A DNA stretch of 64,000 nucleotides from CAYVUV01 sp964455095 (lineage in GTDB: Bacteria > Desulfobacterota > Binatia > HRBIN30 > CADEER01), in contig CAYVUV010000356.1 of assembly GCA_964455095.1 (NCBI GenBank), forward strand, positions 89,570 through 153,569, given 5' to 3'. The notes under the pieces were generated by a model. That model was not told the DNA's origin. It did not search any database and was given only the letters and a program-made list of their open reading frames with translations. Positions 20,281-28,003 of this stretch are shown here, piece after piece. The position numbers and the translations under genes are program-made. The first letter of the stretch is position 1, and each line of letters begins with the position of its first letter.

Positions 20281-21200
20281 TGCGCTTACCGGCTCTTCGT
20301 CTGTCGCTGCCGCGTCCGTCCTTCGACTGGCTCGAAGGGTTCGACGGCCGTCGCTTCCTGCTCTACGGGCTGTATACGGTCGTGCTGTTCGTGGTGTTCT
20401 CGATCGCGAACTTCCCGCACGACATGATCTTGCAGCGCGCCTTGCGCGCCTTCGATCTCGGCCCGGTGCAACTCGCCGTCGGGCAGGCGCGCTTCGCCTG
20501 GTGGAACGGCTATGAGCTGCGCAAGGTGGCGCTCACCCAGCGCGGGGCGCCCGACTTGCCGCCGCTGCTCGAGAGCAGCAGTCTCTATCTCCGGCCCGGC
20601 TACGACGGCCTGATCCGTGGCCAGCTGTCGTCGGTGATGGCGCACGGGCTCATGTACGGCGGCGCGGTCGATGCGAGCTTCAGTCGCGGCGACGGGCTGA
20701 TGCACGCCACGCTGCAGTTGAGCGATTTGCAGATCGGACGCTACCCGCTGATCGTCAACCTGCTCGAAGAGGGCCAGATCGGCGGGGTGTTGTCGGGCAC
20801 GGTGAGCTTCGAGAACCGCGGTGCCGACCCCAGCGGCGGGCGCGCCGCCGGGGAGCTCGAGATCGCGGGCGCGAGTATCGAGGGGGCCAAGATCAGGGGC
20901 CTGGCGCTTCCCCCGTTCACCTGGGACAGCCTGTCGGCCAAGTTCTCCGTGCAGGGCAGCCGCCTCGATATCGAGGAGCTGCGCGGCGACGGCCCGTGCA
21001 AGCTCAGCGGACAGGGCCAGATCGTCGTGCGCAGCCCGCTGGCCGACAGCGTGCTCAACCTGCGTGTCAGCGTCGTGCCCGGGGCCGATTGCCCGGAGGC
21101 GGTCAAGCTCGCGCTGAGCGTCGTGCCGCGACCGCCCAACGCGCGGCCTGATGCCCCCATCGTCATCAGCGGCACGCTGGCCAATCCGCGCACCCGCTGA
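20280..21200 (+). CDS. gspN: Type II secretion protein GspN
   Basis: 306 residues: a transmembrane helix near residue 28-46 (FLLYGLYTVVLFVVFSIANF) then a mostly beta periplasmic domain with AsmA-like repeats (GLIRGQLSSVMAHGLMYGGAVDASF). Last gene of the operon. GspN is absent from many systems and its role is unclear. The family is recognised mostly by position and fold; sequence identity to well-studied GspN may be low. Confidence 0.75.
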   Translation: MRLPALRLSLPRPSFDWLEGFDGRRFLLYGLYTVVLFVVFSIANFPHDMILQRALRAFDLGPVQLAVGQARFAWWNGYELRKVALTQRGAPDLPPLLESSSLYLRPGYDGLIRGQLSSVMAHGLMYGGAVDASFSRGDGLMHATLQLSDLQIGRYPLIVNLLEEGQIGGVLSGTVSFENRGADPSGGRAAGELEIAGASIEGAKIRGLALPPFTWDSLSAKFSVQGSRLDIEELRGDGPCKLSGQGQIVVRSPLADSVLNLRVSVVPGADCPEAVKLALSVVPRPPNARPDAPIVISGTLANPRTR

Positions 21201-21249
21201 CCGCTGTCGCCCGGTTCCGCTGCGCGCCGTTTTTCGCTACAGACGGTGC

Positions 21250-21810
21250 ATGATCGACGACAGCGAACGGGCGATGATCGAGGTGCTCGACCCCACGGCG
21301 ACGGGCCCGCAGGAGACCCTGCCCCTGCCGGCCCGGCTACCGGACCTGCGCGGCAAAGTCCTCGGCTTGCGCATCGACGACACGTGGCGATCGTTCACGC
21401 GGTTTGCCGAGCGCGTCGCCGAGTTGGCGCGCGAACGGCTCGGCGTGCGCGACGTCGTGGTGTTCGATCCCGACATTCGCATCGGCACGACGGACGAGGA
21501 GCGCCGCAAGGTCGCCGGCTTCGTGCGTGCCGTCGACGCGGCGATCGTCGGCCTCGGTACGTGAGGGTCGTGCACGTCGTGGAGTGTCCACGACACGATC
21601 GAAGTGCTCCGCGCCGGCAAGCCGGCGCTGGTGGTGGTGACCGAAGTCTTCGCCAACCTGGCGCGCACGGCGGCGCGCGCGCGCGGCGTGGCCGAGCTGC
21701 CGATGGTGGTCTTGCCGCACCCGATGGAGGGGCGGCCGGTAGACGAGCTCGACCGTATCGCCGCGGCGCATTTCGCCGCGGCGATCGCGCTGTTGGCGCA
21801 GCGCCCGTGA
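21250..21810 (+). CDS. UGSC-family selenoprotein, in-frame TGA read as selenocysteine
   Basis: Two open frames in the same phase (21250-21561 and 21565-21810) are separated only by TGA at 21562-21564. Read through, they give one 186-residue protein whose centre is LGT-U-GSCTSWSVHD, the Sec-Gly-Ser-Cys motif that names the UGSC (seleno)protein family; other members have Cys at the first place. A SECIS-like hairpin begins just after the TGA, and a tRNA-Sec gene lies at 48060. The frame downstream continues with family-like sequence (KPALVVVTEVFANLA, VVLPHPMEGRPVDEL) and ends in a normal TGA. Alternative start: ATG 21274. The biochemical function is unknown; the Sec/Cys pair suggests redox chemistry. 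The partner gene follows after 15 nt. Confidence 0.85.
21565..21598 (+). promoter_or_regulatory. SECIS-like hairpin directly after the Sec TGA
   Basis: TCGT (21568-21571) pairs with ACGA (21595-21598); a four-base bulge GCAC follows; then GTCGTGG (21576-21582) pairs perfectly with CCACGAC (21588-21594), leaving the loop AGTGT. The loop contains GU and lies 18 bases past the TGA, within the spacing used by bacterial SECIS elements for SelB binding. Confidence 0.7.
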
Positions 21811-21825
21811 GCGGGTGAGTGGGCG

Positions 21826-22920
21826 ATGCGCGGCACGCTCCTCTCCGATACCTACGCCGTGGCCGCCGACGCCGAGACGTTCTACGCCATGGCCGAGTCG
21901 CAGGGGTGGGGCGATGGACTGCCGCTGATCCCCCCGACTGCTGCGCGGGTGCAGGCGATGCTGGAGACCGTGCCGGAAACACCCGCTGCGGTGGTGGGCG
22001 TGGTCGAGCCGCGCCGCGGCGAGGCGACGGCCGAGAAGATTGCGATCAATGCCGCCATGGCGGGCTGTCGGCCGGAGTATTTCCCTGCTGTCGTGGCCGC
22101 CGTTCGCGCGGTGTGCGAGCCGCGCTTCAATCTCTACGCGCTCAACACGACGACCTGTTGTGCCACGCCGGCACTGATGATCAACGGTCCCGCCCGCCAC
22201 GCCCTCGGCGTCGAGTGTGGCTACAGCTGTCTCGGACAGAACGGGCGCGCCAATGCGACCATCGGTCGCGCGCTGCGATTGGTGATGCGCAACGTCGGCG
22301 GCTCGATTCCCGGCGCCGTGAGCAAGTCGGTCTTCGGCCAGCCCGGGCGCGTGTCGTTCTGCTTCGGGGAGTGGGAGGAGAAGAGTCCCTGGGCACCCTT
22401 CCATGTGCGGCGCGGCTTTCGGGCGGCCGAGAACGTCGTCACGGCGCACTGCGCCACCGGGACGCAGGACATCGCCGACATCTATGCCGAAAGCGGCGAA
22501 GAGCTGATCTGGATCCTCGCGCACTCGATCGACTGGATCGGCAACAACAAGGTGCTGGTGCCCCAGGCCGACGGCGAGATGCTCATCCTGCTCTGTCCCG
22601 ATTTCGCCCACAAGATCGCCCGCGACGGCCTCGGTATCGCCGACACGCAGCGCATGCTCTTCGAGTACACGCGCACGCCGATCGAGCGCTGGCACCGCAA
22701 CCACTGGCCGAAGTTGGAAGAGAAAGGCTACGTCGAAGACGGCACGGTACCGCTGTGCGCCGCGCCGGAGCAATTCCTGCTCGCCGTCGCGGGTGGCGAG
22801 TCGGGCCACCACGCGCTGAGCTTCTGCACCTTTGGCCTGACCTGGTCGGTCTCGGTGCCGTTCAGCCTCGAGACGCCGAGCGGGCCGGCCGAGGTATGTG
22901 CGCTGCCCGAGCGGACGTGA
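21826..22920 (+). CDS. Conserved cysteine-containing protein encoded with the UGSC selenoprotein
   Basis: 364 residues with no signal peptide or membrane helix. I do not recognise a characterised family. Visible features: a WGDGLPLIPPT segment near residue 30, a vicinal Cys pair in NTTTCCATPAL (around 108), a further CGYSCLGQNGRAN cluster (around 130), and several other Cys residues. The Cys density, together with the Sec/Cys neighbour 15 nt upstream, suggests a redox partner or joint enzyme, but this is inference. It ends 4 nt before the CoA ligase, so the three genes probably form one transcript. Confidence 0.7.
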   Translation: MRGTLLSDTYAVAADAETFYAMAESQGWGDGLPLIPPTAARVQAMLETVPETPAAVVGVVEPRRGEATAEKIAINAAMAGCRPEYFPAVVAAVRAVCEPRFNLYALNTTTCCATPALMINGPARHALGVECGYSCLGQNGRANATIGRALRLVMRNVGGSIPGAVSKSVFGQPGRVSFCFGEWEEKSPWAPFHVRRGFRAAENVVTAHCATGTQDIADIYAESGEELIWILAHSIDWIGNNKVLVPQADGEMLILLCPDFAHKIARDGLGIADTQRMLFEYTRTPIERWHRNHWPKLEEKGYVEDGTVPLCAAPEQFLLAVAGGESGHHALSFCTFGLTWSVSVPFSLETPSGPAEVCALPERT

Positions 22921-22924
22921 CGGC

Positions 22925-24448
22925 GTGCTCCCGATCGATGCTGGGGATCTGAGCGCCCTGCTCGGCGCGCTGGCAGCGGCGCACGGCGACCGCCTGGCGG
23001 TCGCGGGGGAACACGGCGCGCTGAGCTTCGCGGGGCTCGAGGCGGCCGCCGATGCATGGGCCGACGCTCTTGCGGCGGCTGGTTGCGGACCCGGCACGCA
23101 TGTTGGCCTCCTGGCGGGCAATGGTCCGCAGTGGTTGGGCGCTGCTTTCGGCGTCTGGCGTGCCGGCGCGACGCTGGTGCCGCTCTCGACCTTTGTGACG
23201 GTGCGCGAGCTGGACGAAACACTGGCGCTCGGCGACGTCGAGGTCCTGGTCGTGCAGCCGGAGCTGCGCGGGCGCGACCTCCTCGCGCTCGTGCGCGCGG
23301 CGCCGGCCGCGGTCAGCTTGCGACATCTTCTCGTGCTGGGCACCTCGGCACCCGCTGGACCAGGGGAGACACTGCGGCCGGCAATCGATGCCGAGTCGGC
23401 GGCATGTCTGCTGTACACTTCCGGCACCACCGGAAAGCCCAAGGGCGTGCTGTTGAGTCACCGCGCCATCCTGGCCACCGTCTGGCCGACAGCCGAGCGC
23501 TCCGGGTTGGGCGCCGACGATGCGCTGTTCTCGACGCTGCCGCTGTTCTGGGTCGCCGGGCTCGTGATTCGCGCCCTGCCGACGCTGGCCAGCGGCTGCG
23601 CGCTGCTGCTGGTCGAGACGTTTACGGCCGACGCCGCCATAGCGGCGCTGCGCCGCCAGCGCGTCACTGCGCTGCATGTACGCCCGCCGCAGGTCGGCCA
23701 GATCACCGCCCATCGCGACTTCGACCCGGCGCTCTTGGCCGCGGTGCGCAAGGGCAACGGCCGCGTCGAGTGGTTTGCGCCCTTTCTGGATGCGGAGCAG
23801 ACGCGTTTCATCACCGGCTACGGCATGACCGAGACCGCCGGCTACGTCACCGCGCTCGACTGGCGCGATTCGGTCGACGTGCGCCGTACCGAGTTGGGTA
23901 CGCCATTGCCGGGCGTCGAGGTGCGCGCCATCGGGCCCGACGGTGTGCGTTGCGGTCCCGGTGAGGTGGGCGAGATTCGCGTGCGCGGGCCCGGTCTGTT
24001 CAGCGGGTACTACAAGCAGCCGCCGGGCACTGGCCTGGATGGCGACGGATTCTTCCGCACCGGCGATCTCGGCCGCGTCAGGTCCGAGGGCGGCGTACAG
24101 TTCATCGGCCGCAGCAAGGACCTCTTGCGCGTCAAGGGCATCAACGTTTCGCCGCTCGAGGTCGAGGCGGTGCTCGGGAGCCATCCGGCAGTCGAGGCGG
24201 TGTACGTCGTGGGACTACCGCCTGACGGGCTCGACCAGCGGCTGGTCGCGGTGGTGGTCCCGCGCCCGGGCGGTGCGCTGCCCGAGGCCGCGCTGCGCGA
24301 ACTGGCGACGGAGAGCTTGTCCGCCTACAAGCGGCCCGAGGCCTATGTGACCGTGGCACGCCAGGATGTGCCGCTCGGGAGCACGGCCAAACCGCAGCGC
24401 GCGGCGCTGGCGGCGCTGGCGGAACGCGCGCTTGCACCCGTTGGCTAA
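22925..24448 (+). CDS. AMP-dependent acyl-CoA synthetase/ligase
   Basis: 507-residue ANL-superfamily enzyme that adenylates a carboxylate and transfers it to CoA. Seen: LLYTSGTTGKPKGV (P-loop-like AMP motif, near residue 162), GYGMTETAGY, TGDLGR, and the hinge/core motif GRSKDLLRVKGINVSPLEVE. The C-terminal catalytic lysine region is GSTAKPQR, a variant of the usual ATGK. Start is GTG 22925, right after the previous stop. Substrate unknown; its place in the UGSC cluster hints that it may serve the same pathway. Confidence 0.85.
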   Translation: MLPIDAGDLSALLGALAAAHGDRLAVAGEHGALSFAGLEAAADAWADALAAAGCGPGTHVGLLAGNGPQWLGAAFGVWRAGATLVPLSTFVTVRELDETLALGDVEVLVVQPELRGRDLLALVRAAPAAVSLRHLLVLGTSAPAGPGETLRPAIDAESAACLLYTSGTTGKPKGVLLSHRAILATVWPTAERSGLGADDALFSTLPLFWVAGLVIRALPTLASGCALLLVETFTADAAIAALRRQRVTALHVRPPQVGQITAHRDFDPALLAAVRKGNGRVEWFAPFLDAEQTRFITGYGMTETAGYVTALDWRDSVDVRRTELGTPLPGVEVRAIGPDGVRCGPGEVGEIRVRGPGLFSGYYKQPPGTGLDGDGFFRTGDLGRVRSEGGVQFIGRSKDLLRVKGINVSPLEVEAVLGSHPAVEAVYVVGLPPDGLDQRLVAVVVPRPGGALPEAALRELATESLSAYKRPEAYVTVARQDVPLGSTAKPQRAALAALAERALAPVG

Positions 24449-24530
24449 CATGTGTTAGCCAGCCGGCAGTTTCGCGTCCCACTGCATCGCGCGCGGGTAA
24501 TCGCTCCCCGTTGCGCCCAGGAGTCTCGCT

Positions 24531-26153
24531 ATGGCATTCGCAGCCTCCCACCGCGGGGCGGTCTCGACCGCGCCCAACGCCAGCTCGTTTCTCGACCTGT
24601 ACGCCCATGAGCGCCCGGCGCCGGCGCAGCCCGTCGATGAGTTTCTCGAAGGGCTGAAAGCGCTGATCCGCGCCCATCCGATCGAGGACCACCTGGCCGG
24701 GGCGCTCAAGTACGGCACCGCCTCGCGCGCGGCCGTGCGCCGCTGGATCAAGGACTACTACCAATATATCCGGCTCGATGCGCAAGGCACGGCGGCGATG
24801 GTCGCGCGCTGTCGGCGGCGCGGGCTCTATCTGGCGCTGAGCCCGCTGGTGAGCCGCAAGACCGGGTTTCATCAGGTCACCGTGCCGGCGTTGCGCTTGT
24901 TCACGCGCTTTGCCGCGGCCTTCGACCTGAGCGTCGAAGAGCTCGAGGCGCACTACGCTTGCCCGGAAACCATGCAGGCGACCTTCACGCGGCTGCAGTT
25001 CCAGTTCTCCAGCTTCGAAGAGGGGTTCGTCGTCAGCGCCCTGGCGAGCGAGGGGGCCCTGCTCGACGTCTTTCGCGACGAGCGCCCGTGGCTGTGCCAG
25101 CGCGGCATTGCCGAGTACCTCAAGCGCGCCTACGAGCTCGACGACGACGCGGTGGCGTACTGGCGCGCCTACGAGGACTTTCGCGGTTTTGTCGCCGAGC
25201 CGGTGTGGGACATCGTGCGCGAGTTCGCCGTCGATGCCGATCAGCAGGCGTTGCTGCGCACGACATTGGAGCACTGGCTGCTGATCCACCAGAATATGCG
25301 CCGCGCTTGGAACGAGATCGCCGCCGACAGTTACGCCTTGCCGGATTTCGTCTGGCCGCCGCCTGGAGCGGCGTTCAAGTCGGGCGACGATCAGACCTAC
25401 GAGGAGATGGAGGCCGAGCTGGGCGAGTTTTGCCTCGCGCTGCCGCGGCCGGCGGAGACGGCATTCGGACACTTTCTGTCCGGGCGCGCTTCGTTCGCGG
25501 CGGCAAAGGAGCTGGTCCAGGATTTCTTCCACCTCGACGCGACGCGCAGCATCGCCGGACAGTTCTCGCGCATCCTGGACGACAAGGCGTATCCGGCCAT
25601 GGCGCAGGCCTTTGCCACGGAGTCGGGCGGGTATCTGACGCGCTGTCACATGGAGATCTGGGCGGACTTTTGTGAGCAGGCGTTCGCGATCACGCGCGAG
25701 GAGCTGTGTCGGTGGGTGCCGCCGACCGAGACGTTGGGCAGTCGCTACGTCACCCGCTGGTTCCTCGTCCACGGCATGCCGGAGGAGGCGATGGCGGCTT
25801 TCCACCTCGGGCCGCCGAACAGCGTGCGCGAGCGGATGGGCAAGGGGGCTCACGGCCTCGGTCAGGGGGGCGTGGCGGGGGAAGGCCTCCTACAGGCCCA
25901 CGTGAAGCACCCGGTAACGGCCGCCATGGAACGGCTCGGCGTCGATCCCGACCTGGCCGACTACTTCTTCCGCCTCCATCGCGAGATCGAGCCGTTCGAA
26001 CAGGATGAAGGGTGGGCCTACGTCCCGACGCTGCTCAAGACCAGCCATCAGCGGCGCATCTTCAAACGCGCCTACATCACCAAGATTCTGTCCGAACGGC
26101 GCAAAGACGAGGGCCTCCTGCAGCGCATGAAGCGCCTGTCCGATCCAGCCTAG
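24531..26153 (+). CDS. Duplicated haem-oxygenase-fold protein (TenA/PqqC/HDO-like)
   Basis: 540 residues, soluble, mostly helical. Two related halves can be seen: residues about 30-260 (IEDHLAGALKYGTASRAAVRRWI, SRKTGFHQVTVPALRLFTRF) and about 280-500 (ELVQDFFHLDATRSIA, FATESGGYLTRCHMEIWADF). Repeated E/H/D-rich helices are compatible with the haem-oxygenase-like fold used by TenA, PqqC and di-iron oxidases. The enzyme class and metal are not settled by the sequence. It is followed by a ferredoxin that could supply electrons. Fused tandem copies of this fold are uncommon. Confidence 0.6.
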   Translation: MAFAASHRGAVSTAPNASSFLDLYAHERPAPAQPVDEFLEGLKALIRAHPIEDHLAGALKYGTASRAAVRRWIKDYYQYIRLDAQGTAAMVARCRRRGLYLALSPLVSRKTGFHQVTVPALRLFTRFAAAFDLSVEELEAHYACPETMQATFTRLQFQFSSFEEGFVVSALASEGALLDVFRDERPWLCQRGIAEYLKRAYELDDDAVAYWRAYEDFRGFVAEPVWDIVREFAVDADQQALLRTTLEHWLLIHQNMRRAWNEIAADSYALPDFVWPPPGAAFKSGDDQTYEEMEAELGEFCLALPRPAETAFGHFLSGRASFAAAKELVQDFFHLDATRSIAGQFSRILDDKAYPAMAQAFATESGGYLTRCHMEIWADFCEQAFAITREELCRWVPPTETLGSRYVTRWFLVHGMPEEAMAAFHLGPPNSVRERMGKGAHGLGQGGVAGEGLLQAHVKHPVTAAMERLGVDPDLADYFFRLHREIEPFEQDEGWAYVPTLLKTSHQRRIFKRAYITKILSERRKDEGLLQRMKRLSDPA

Positions 26154-26280
26154 CGGCCAGTCGGGCGCCGGGCCCGAGTTGACATCCCGGATGACATCGC
26201 CAATCGTACTCTCTCACCATGCAAAGCCCCGGGCGCGCCGCGGAGGCCGCGTTCGAGGACCAGAAGAGGAGAGAGAGCCG

Positions 26281-26634
26281 ATGGCGTACATCATTACCCG
26301 GCTGTGCCGGGACTGTGTCGATACCGCGTGTGTGGCGGTGTGCCCGGTGGACTGCATTTACCGCTACACGGGCAGCGATGCCGCGACGTTTCCGCATCAA
26401 CTCTACATTCATCCCGACGAGTGCATCGATTGCGGGGCCTGTGAGCCCGAGTGCCCGTGGCAGGCCATCTTCGAGGAAGCGGCGGTGCCGGAGGTCTTCA
26501 AGGACGACACGCCGCTCAATTACAAGATGATGGAGCACCGCAACGAGTTCGAGGTGTGCCCGGCGGAAGAGAAGCCCAAGCCCTCGGCCGAGGAGATCGC
26601 GGCCAACAAGAAGAAGTGGGGTTGGACGGGCTGA
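26281..26634 (+). CDS. Ferredoxin with two Fe-S cluster motifs
   Basis: 117 residues. Cys pattern: LCRDCVDTACVAVCPVDCIY in the first half and CIDCGACEPECPW in the second, as in 7Fe or 8Fe bacterial ferredoxins. The N-terminal MAYIITRLCRDC is typical. The C-terminal extension of about 50 residues is charged and ends KKKWGWTG. A purine-rich GAGAGAGAG precedes the ATG. It likely shuttles electrons for the adjacent haem-oxygenase-fold protein or for Fe-S assembly together with SufT. Confidence 0.9.
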   Translation: MAYIITRLCRDCVDTACVAVCPVDCIYRYTGSDAATFPHQLYIHPDECIDCGACEPECPWQAIFEEAAVPEVFKDDTPLNYKMMEHRNEFEVCPAEEKPKPSAEEIAANKKKWGWTG

Positions 26635-26647
26635 GAGGAGCGTTCCG

Positions 26648-27199
26648 ATGAGCTACGATCAGATCGAGATCCGACGCGACTGCACGGCGGTTCAGATACC
26701 GCACGGCACAGAAGTCACACTGGCCGCGGGGACGACCGCAACGGTCACCCAATCGCTCGGCGGCAGCTACACGCTGCAGGTGCCCAGTTTGGGCGGCCTG
26801 TTCCGCGTCGCCGGCAAGGACGCCGATGCGCTGGGAATCGAGCCCGTGGCGCAACCGGCGTCCAGCGCAGCGCTGTCGAATGAGCCGGTCAACGAGTCGC
26901 GCGTCTGGGAGCAGTTGAAGGATGTGTACGACCCCGAGATCCCGGTCAATATCGTCGATCTCGGGTTGGTGTACGATATGCGCATTGAGCCGCTCCCGAG
27001 CGGCGGTAGCCGTGTCGAGGTGCAGATGACCCTCACCGCGCAGGGCTGTGGCATGGGCCAGGCGATCGCAATGGACGCCAAGGGGCGCATCGAATCGCTG
27101 CCGGGGGTTGCCGAAGCAGATGTCCGTGTCGTGTGGGATCCGCCCTGGAATCCACAAATGATCTCCGCCGAAGGCCGGGCAAAGCTCGGGATGGATTGA
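26648..27199 (+). CDS. sufT: Putative Fe-S cluster assembly protein SufT
   Basis: 183 residues. The N-terminal part has RRDCTAVQIPHG and VTQSLGGSYTLQV, seen in SufT proteins. The C-terminal MIP18/DUF59 domain holds DPEIPVNIVDLGLVYDM and MTLTAQGCGMGQAIA with the conserved Cys. SufT helps Fe-S cluster maturation under demand. It lies 13 nt after the ferredoxin, consistent with one operon. ATG 26648 has GGAG upstream. Confidence 0.88.
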   Translation: MSYDQIEIRRDCTAVQIPHGTEVTLAAGTTATVTQSLGGSYTLQVPSLGGLFRVAGKDADALGIEPVAQPASSAALSNEPVNESRVWEQLKDVYDPEIPVNIVDLGLVYDMRIEPLPSGGSRVEVQMTLTAQGCGMGQAIAMDAKGRIESLPGVAEADVRVVWDPPWNPQMISAEGRAKLGMD

Positions 27200-27248
27200 T
27201 CTCGAGACCAGCCGTCTCCCGCGCTCCAAACCGATCATAGGACTCAAC

Positions 27249-27276
27249 CCGGCCGGTTAATTGGCCCGGTTTCTAA
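27249..27276 (+). terminator. Weak possible terminator after sufT
   Basis: CCCGGCC and GGCCCGG flank an AT-rich loop (GGTTAATT) and are followed by TTTCT. One mismatch lies in the stem, so the element is only suggestive. Confidence 0.25.
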
Positions 27277-27357
27277 CCCACTTTCTCGCCCTGCTTCTGC
27301 CGAATTTGGGTTCATCACGACCGTGCAAGAACTCGCCCATTGTGGACTCAGTGTCTC

Positions 27358-27363
27358 TATGAT
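27358..27363 (+). promoter_or_regulatory. Possible -10 box upstream of the small conserved gene
   Basis: TATGAT matches the -10 consensus at five of six places. No good -35 box lies at the right distance, so this is a low-confidence call. Confidence 0.2.
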
Positions 27364-27398
27364 AAGGGAGAGCAGTCGCATGATCGAGACGCAAGAAG

Positions 27399-27448
27399 GA
27401 CTCCTAATTCTAATAGGAGTCGGGCTTATGCGGTCTGCCGGCAGCTAA
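27399..27448 (+). promoter_or_regulatory. Hairpin hiding a ribosome site, followed by a micro-ORF
   Basis: GACTCCTA (27399-27406) pairs with TAGGAGTC (27414-27421) around a seven-base loop. The right arm contains AGGAG, nine bases before an ATG at 27428 that opens a six-codon ORF (MRSAGS) ending at 27448. The downstream gene starts at 27476 with its own ribosome site. The arrangement resembles a leader that can mask translation. Confidence 0.35.
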
Positions 27449-27475
27449 CGGGCAGGAAGAAAGGGAGAGTCGGAC

Positions 27476-27856
27476 ATGGTTCCGAAGATGTCGTCTGTGA
27501 TCGTTCCGGAAGAGTTGTTGGCCCCAGAGCCGGCGCTTCCGATTCAGTTTCACGACGTCTGGCACCGCACGCGCTTCATCACCTCCGAGCGCGCGCTTGT
27601 GCTTGCCGTACTGTGGCAAGCGGTGATCGATTTGCAGAAATATCGGTTTGCGCCGCGGCGCCGGCAGCAGCGCCTCTACATGGAGGCCTACCGCTGGGTG
27701 GCGTCCGAGGATCGCAGCTGGCCCTACTCCTTCGTCAACCTGTGCGAGGCGATCAACCTGGAGCCGGAGCCGCTGCGCGCGCAGTTGCTCAGCGACGCCG
27801 TCCCGGCGCCGCGGCCAGTTCCGCTCGACGCCGCTGTCGTCGAAGAGGCCGCGTAA
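27476..27856 (+). CDS. Small conserved hypothetical protein
   Basis: 126 residues, soluble, no known motif. The core has ALVLAVLWQAVIDLQKY, then an Arg-rich stretch (FAPRRRQQRLYMEAYRWV), then WPYSFVNLCEAI and EPLRAQLL. The pattern of a helical core with an SFxxxCEALxLxPxxLR end is like short conserved proteins seen in delta-type lineages, whose function I do not know. GGGAGAG lies eight bases before the ATG. It stands alone between a leader hairpin and a strong terminator, so it is likely monocistronic. Confidence 0.65.
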   Translation: MVPKMSSVIVPEELLAPEPALPIQFHDVWHRTRFITSERALVLAVLWQAVIDLQKYRFAPRRRQQRLYMEAYRWVASEDRSWPYSFVNLCEAINLEPEPLRAQLLSDAVPAPRPVPLDAAVVEEAA

Positions 27857-27871
27857 GTCGGAAGGAAAATC

Positions 27872-27911
27872 CGCGCCGCCGTTGCGCACGGCGCGCGGGC
27901 TTTCCGTTTTC
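27872..27911 (+). terminator. Rho-independent terminator
   Basis: CGCGC-c-GCCGT (27872-27882) pairs with ACGGCGCGCG (27888-27897) around TGCGC, a ten-pair stem with one bulge. It is followed by GGGCTTTCCGTTTT. It lies 16 nt after the small conserved gene. Confidence 0.6.
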
Positions 27912-27937
27912 TCGCACGCCGATTCCGCGCTAAGAAG

Positions 27938-28003
27938 CTCCTTCTCATCCTGAGAAGGAGACGTCGTATGCGCAATCCCATCTGCTGGGGAGCGGTGCGG
28001 TGA
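27938..28003 (+). promoter_or_regulatory. Perfect hairpin masking a ribosome site, plus an 11-codon leader ORF
   Basis: CTCCTTCTCA (27938-27947) and TGAGAAGGAG (27951-27960) form a perfect ten-pair stem with a TCC loop. The right arm carries GAAGGAG, seven bases before ATG 27968, which opens an 11-codon ORF (MRNPICWGAVR) whose stop at 28001 overlaps the GTG start of the CoA ligase at 28000. Masking plus overlap would couple ligase translation to the leader peptide. Confidence 0.45.

Noticed and set aside
21604..21810. Separate small gene after the TGA of the UGSC frame
   Set aside because: It is in the same phase as the upstream part and the family motif spans the TGA, so one recoded gene explains both parts.
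26179..26207. Promoter before the ferredoxin gene
   Set aside because: TTGACA is present but the -10 position (AATCGT) is poor and the upstream gene is only about 130 nt away.
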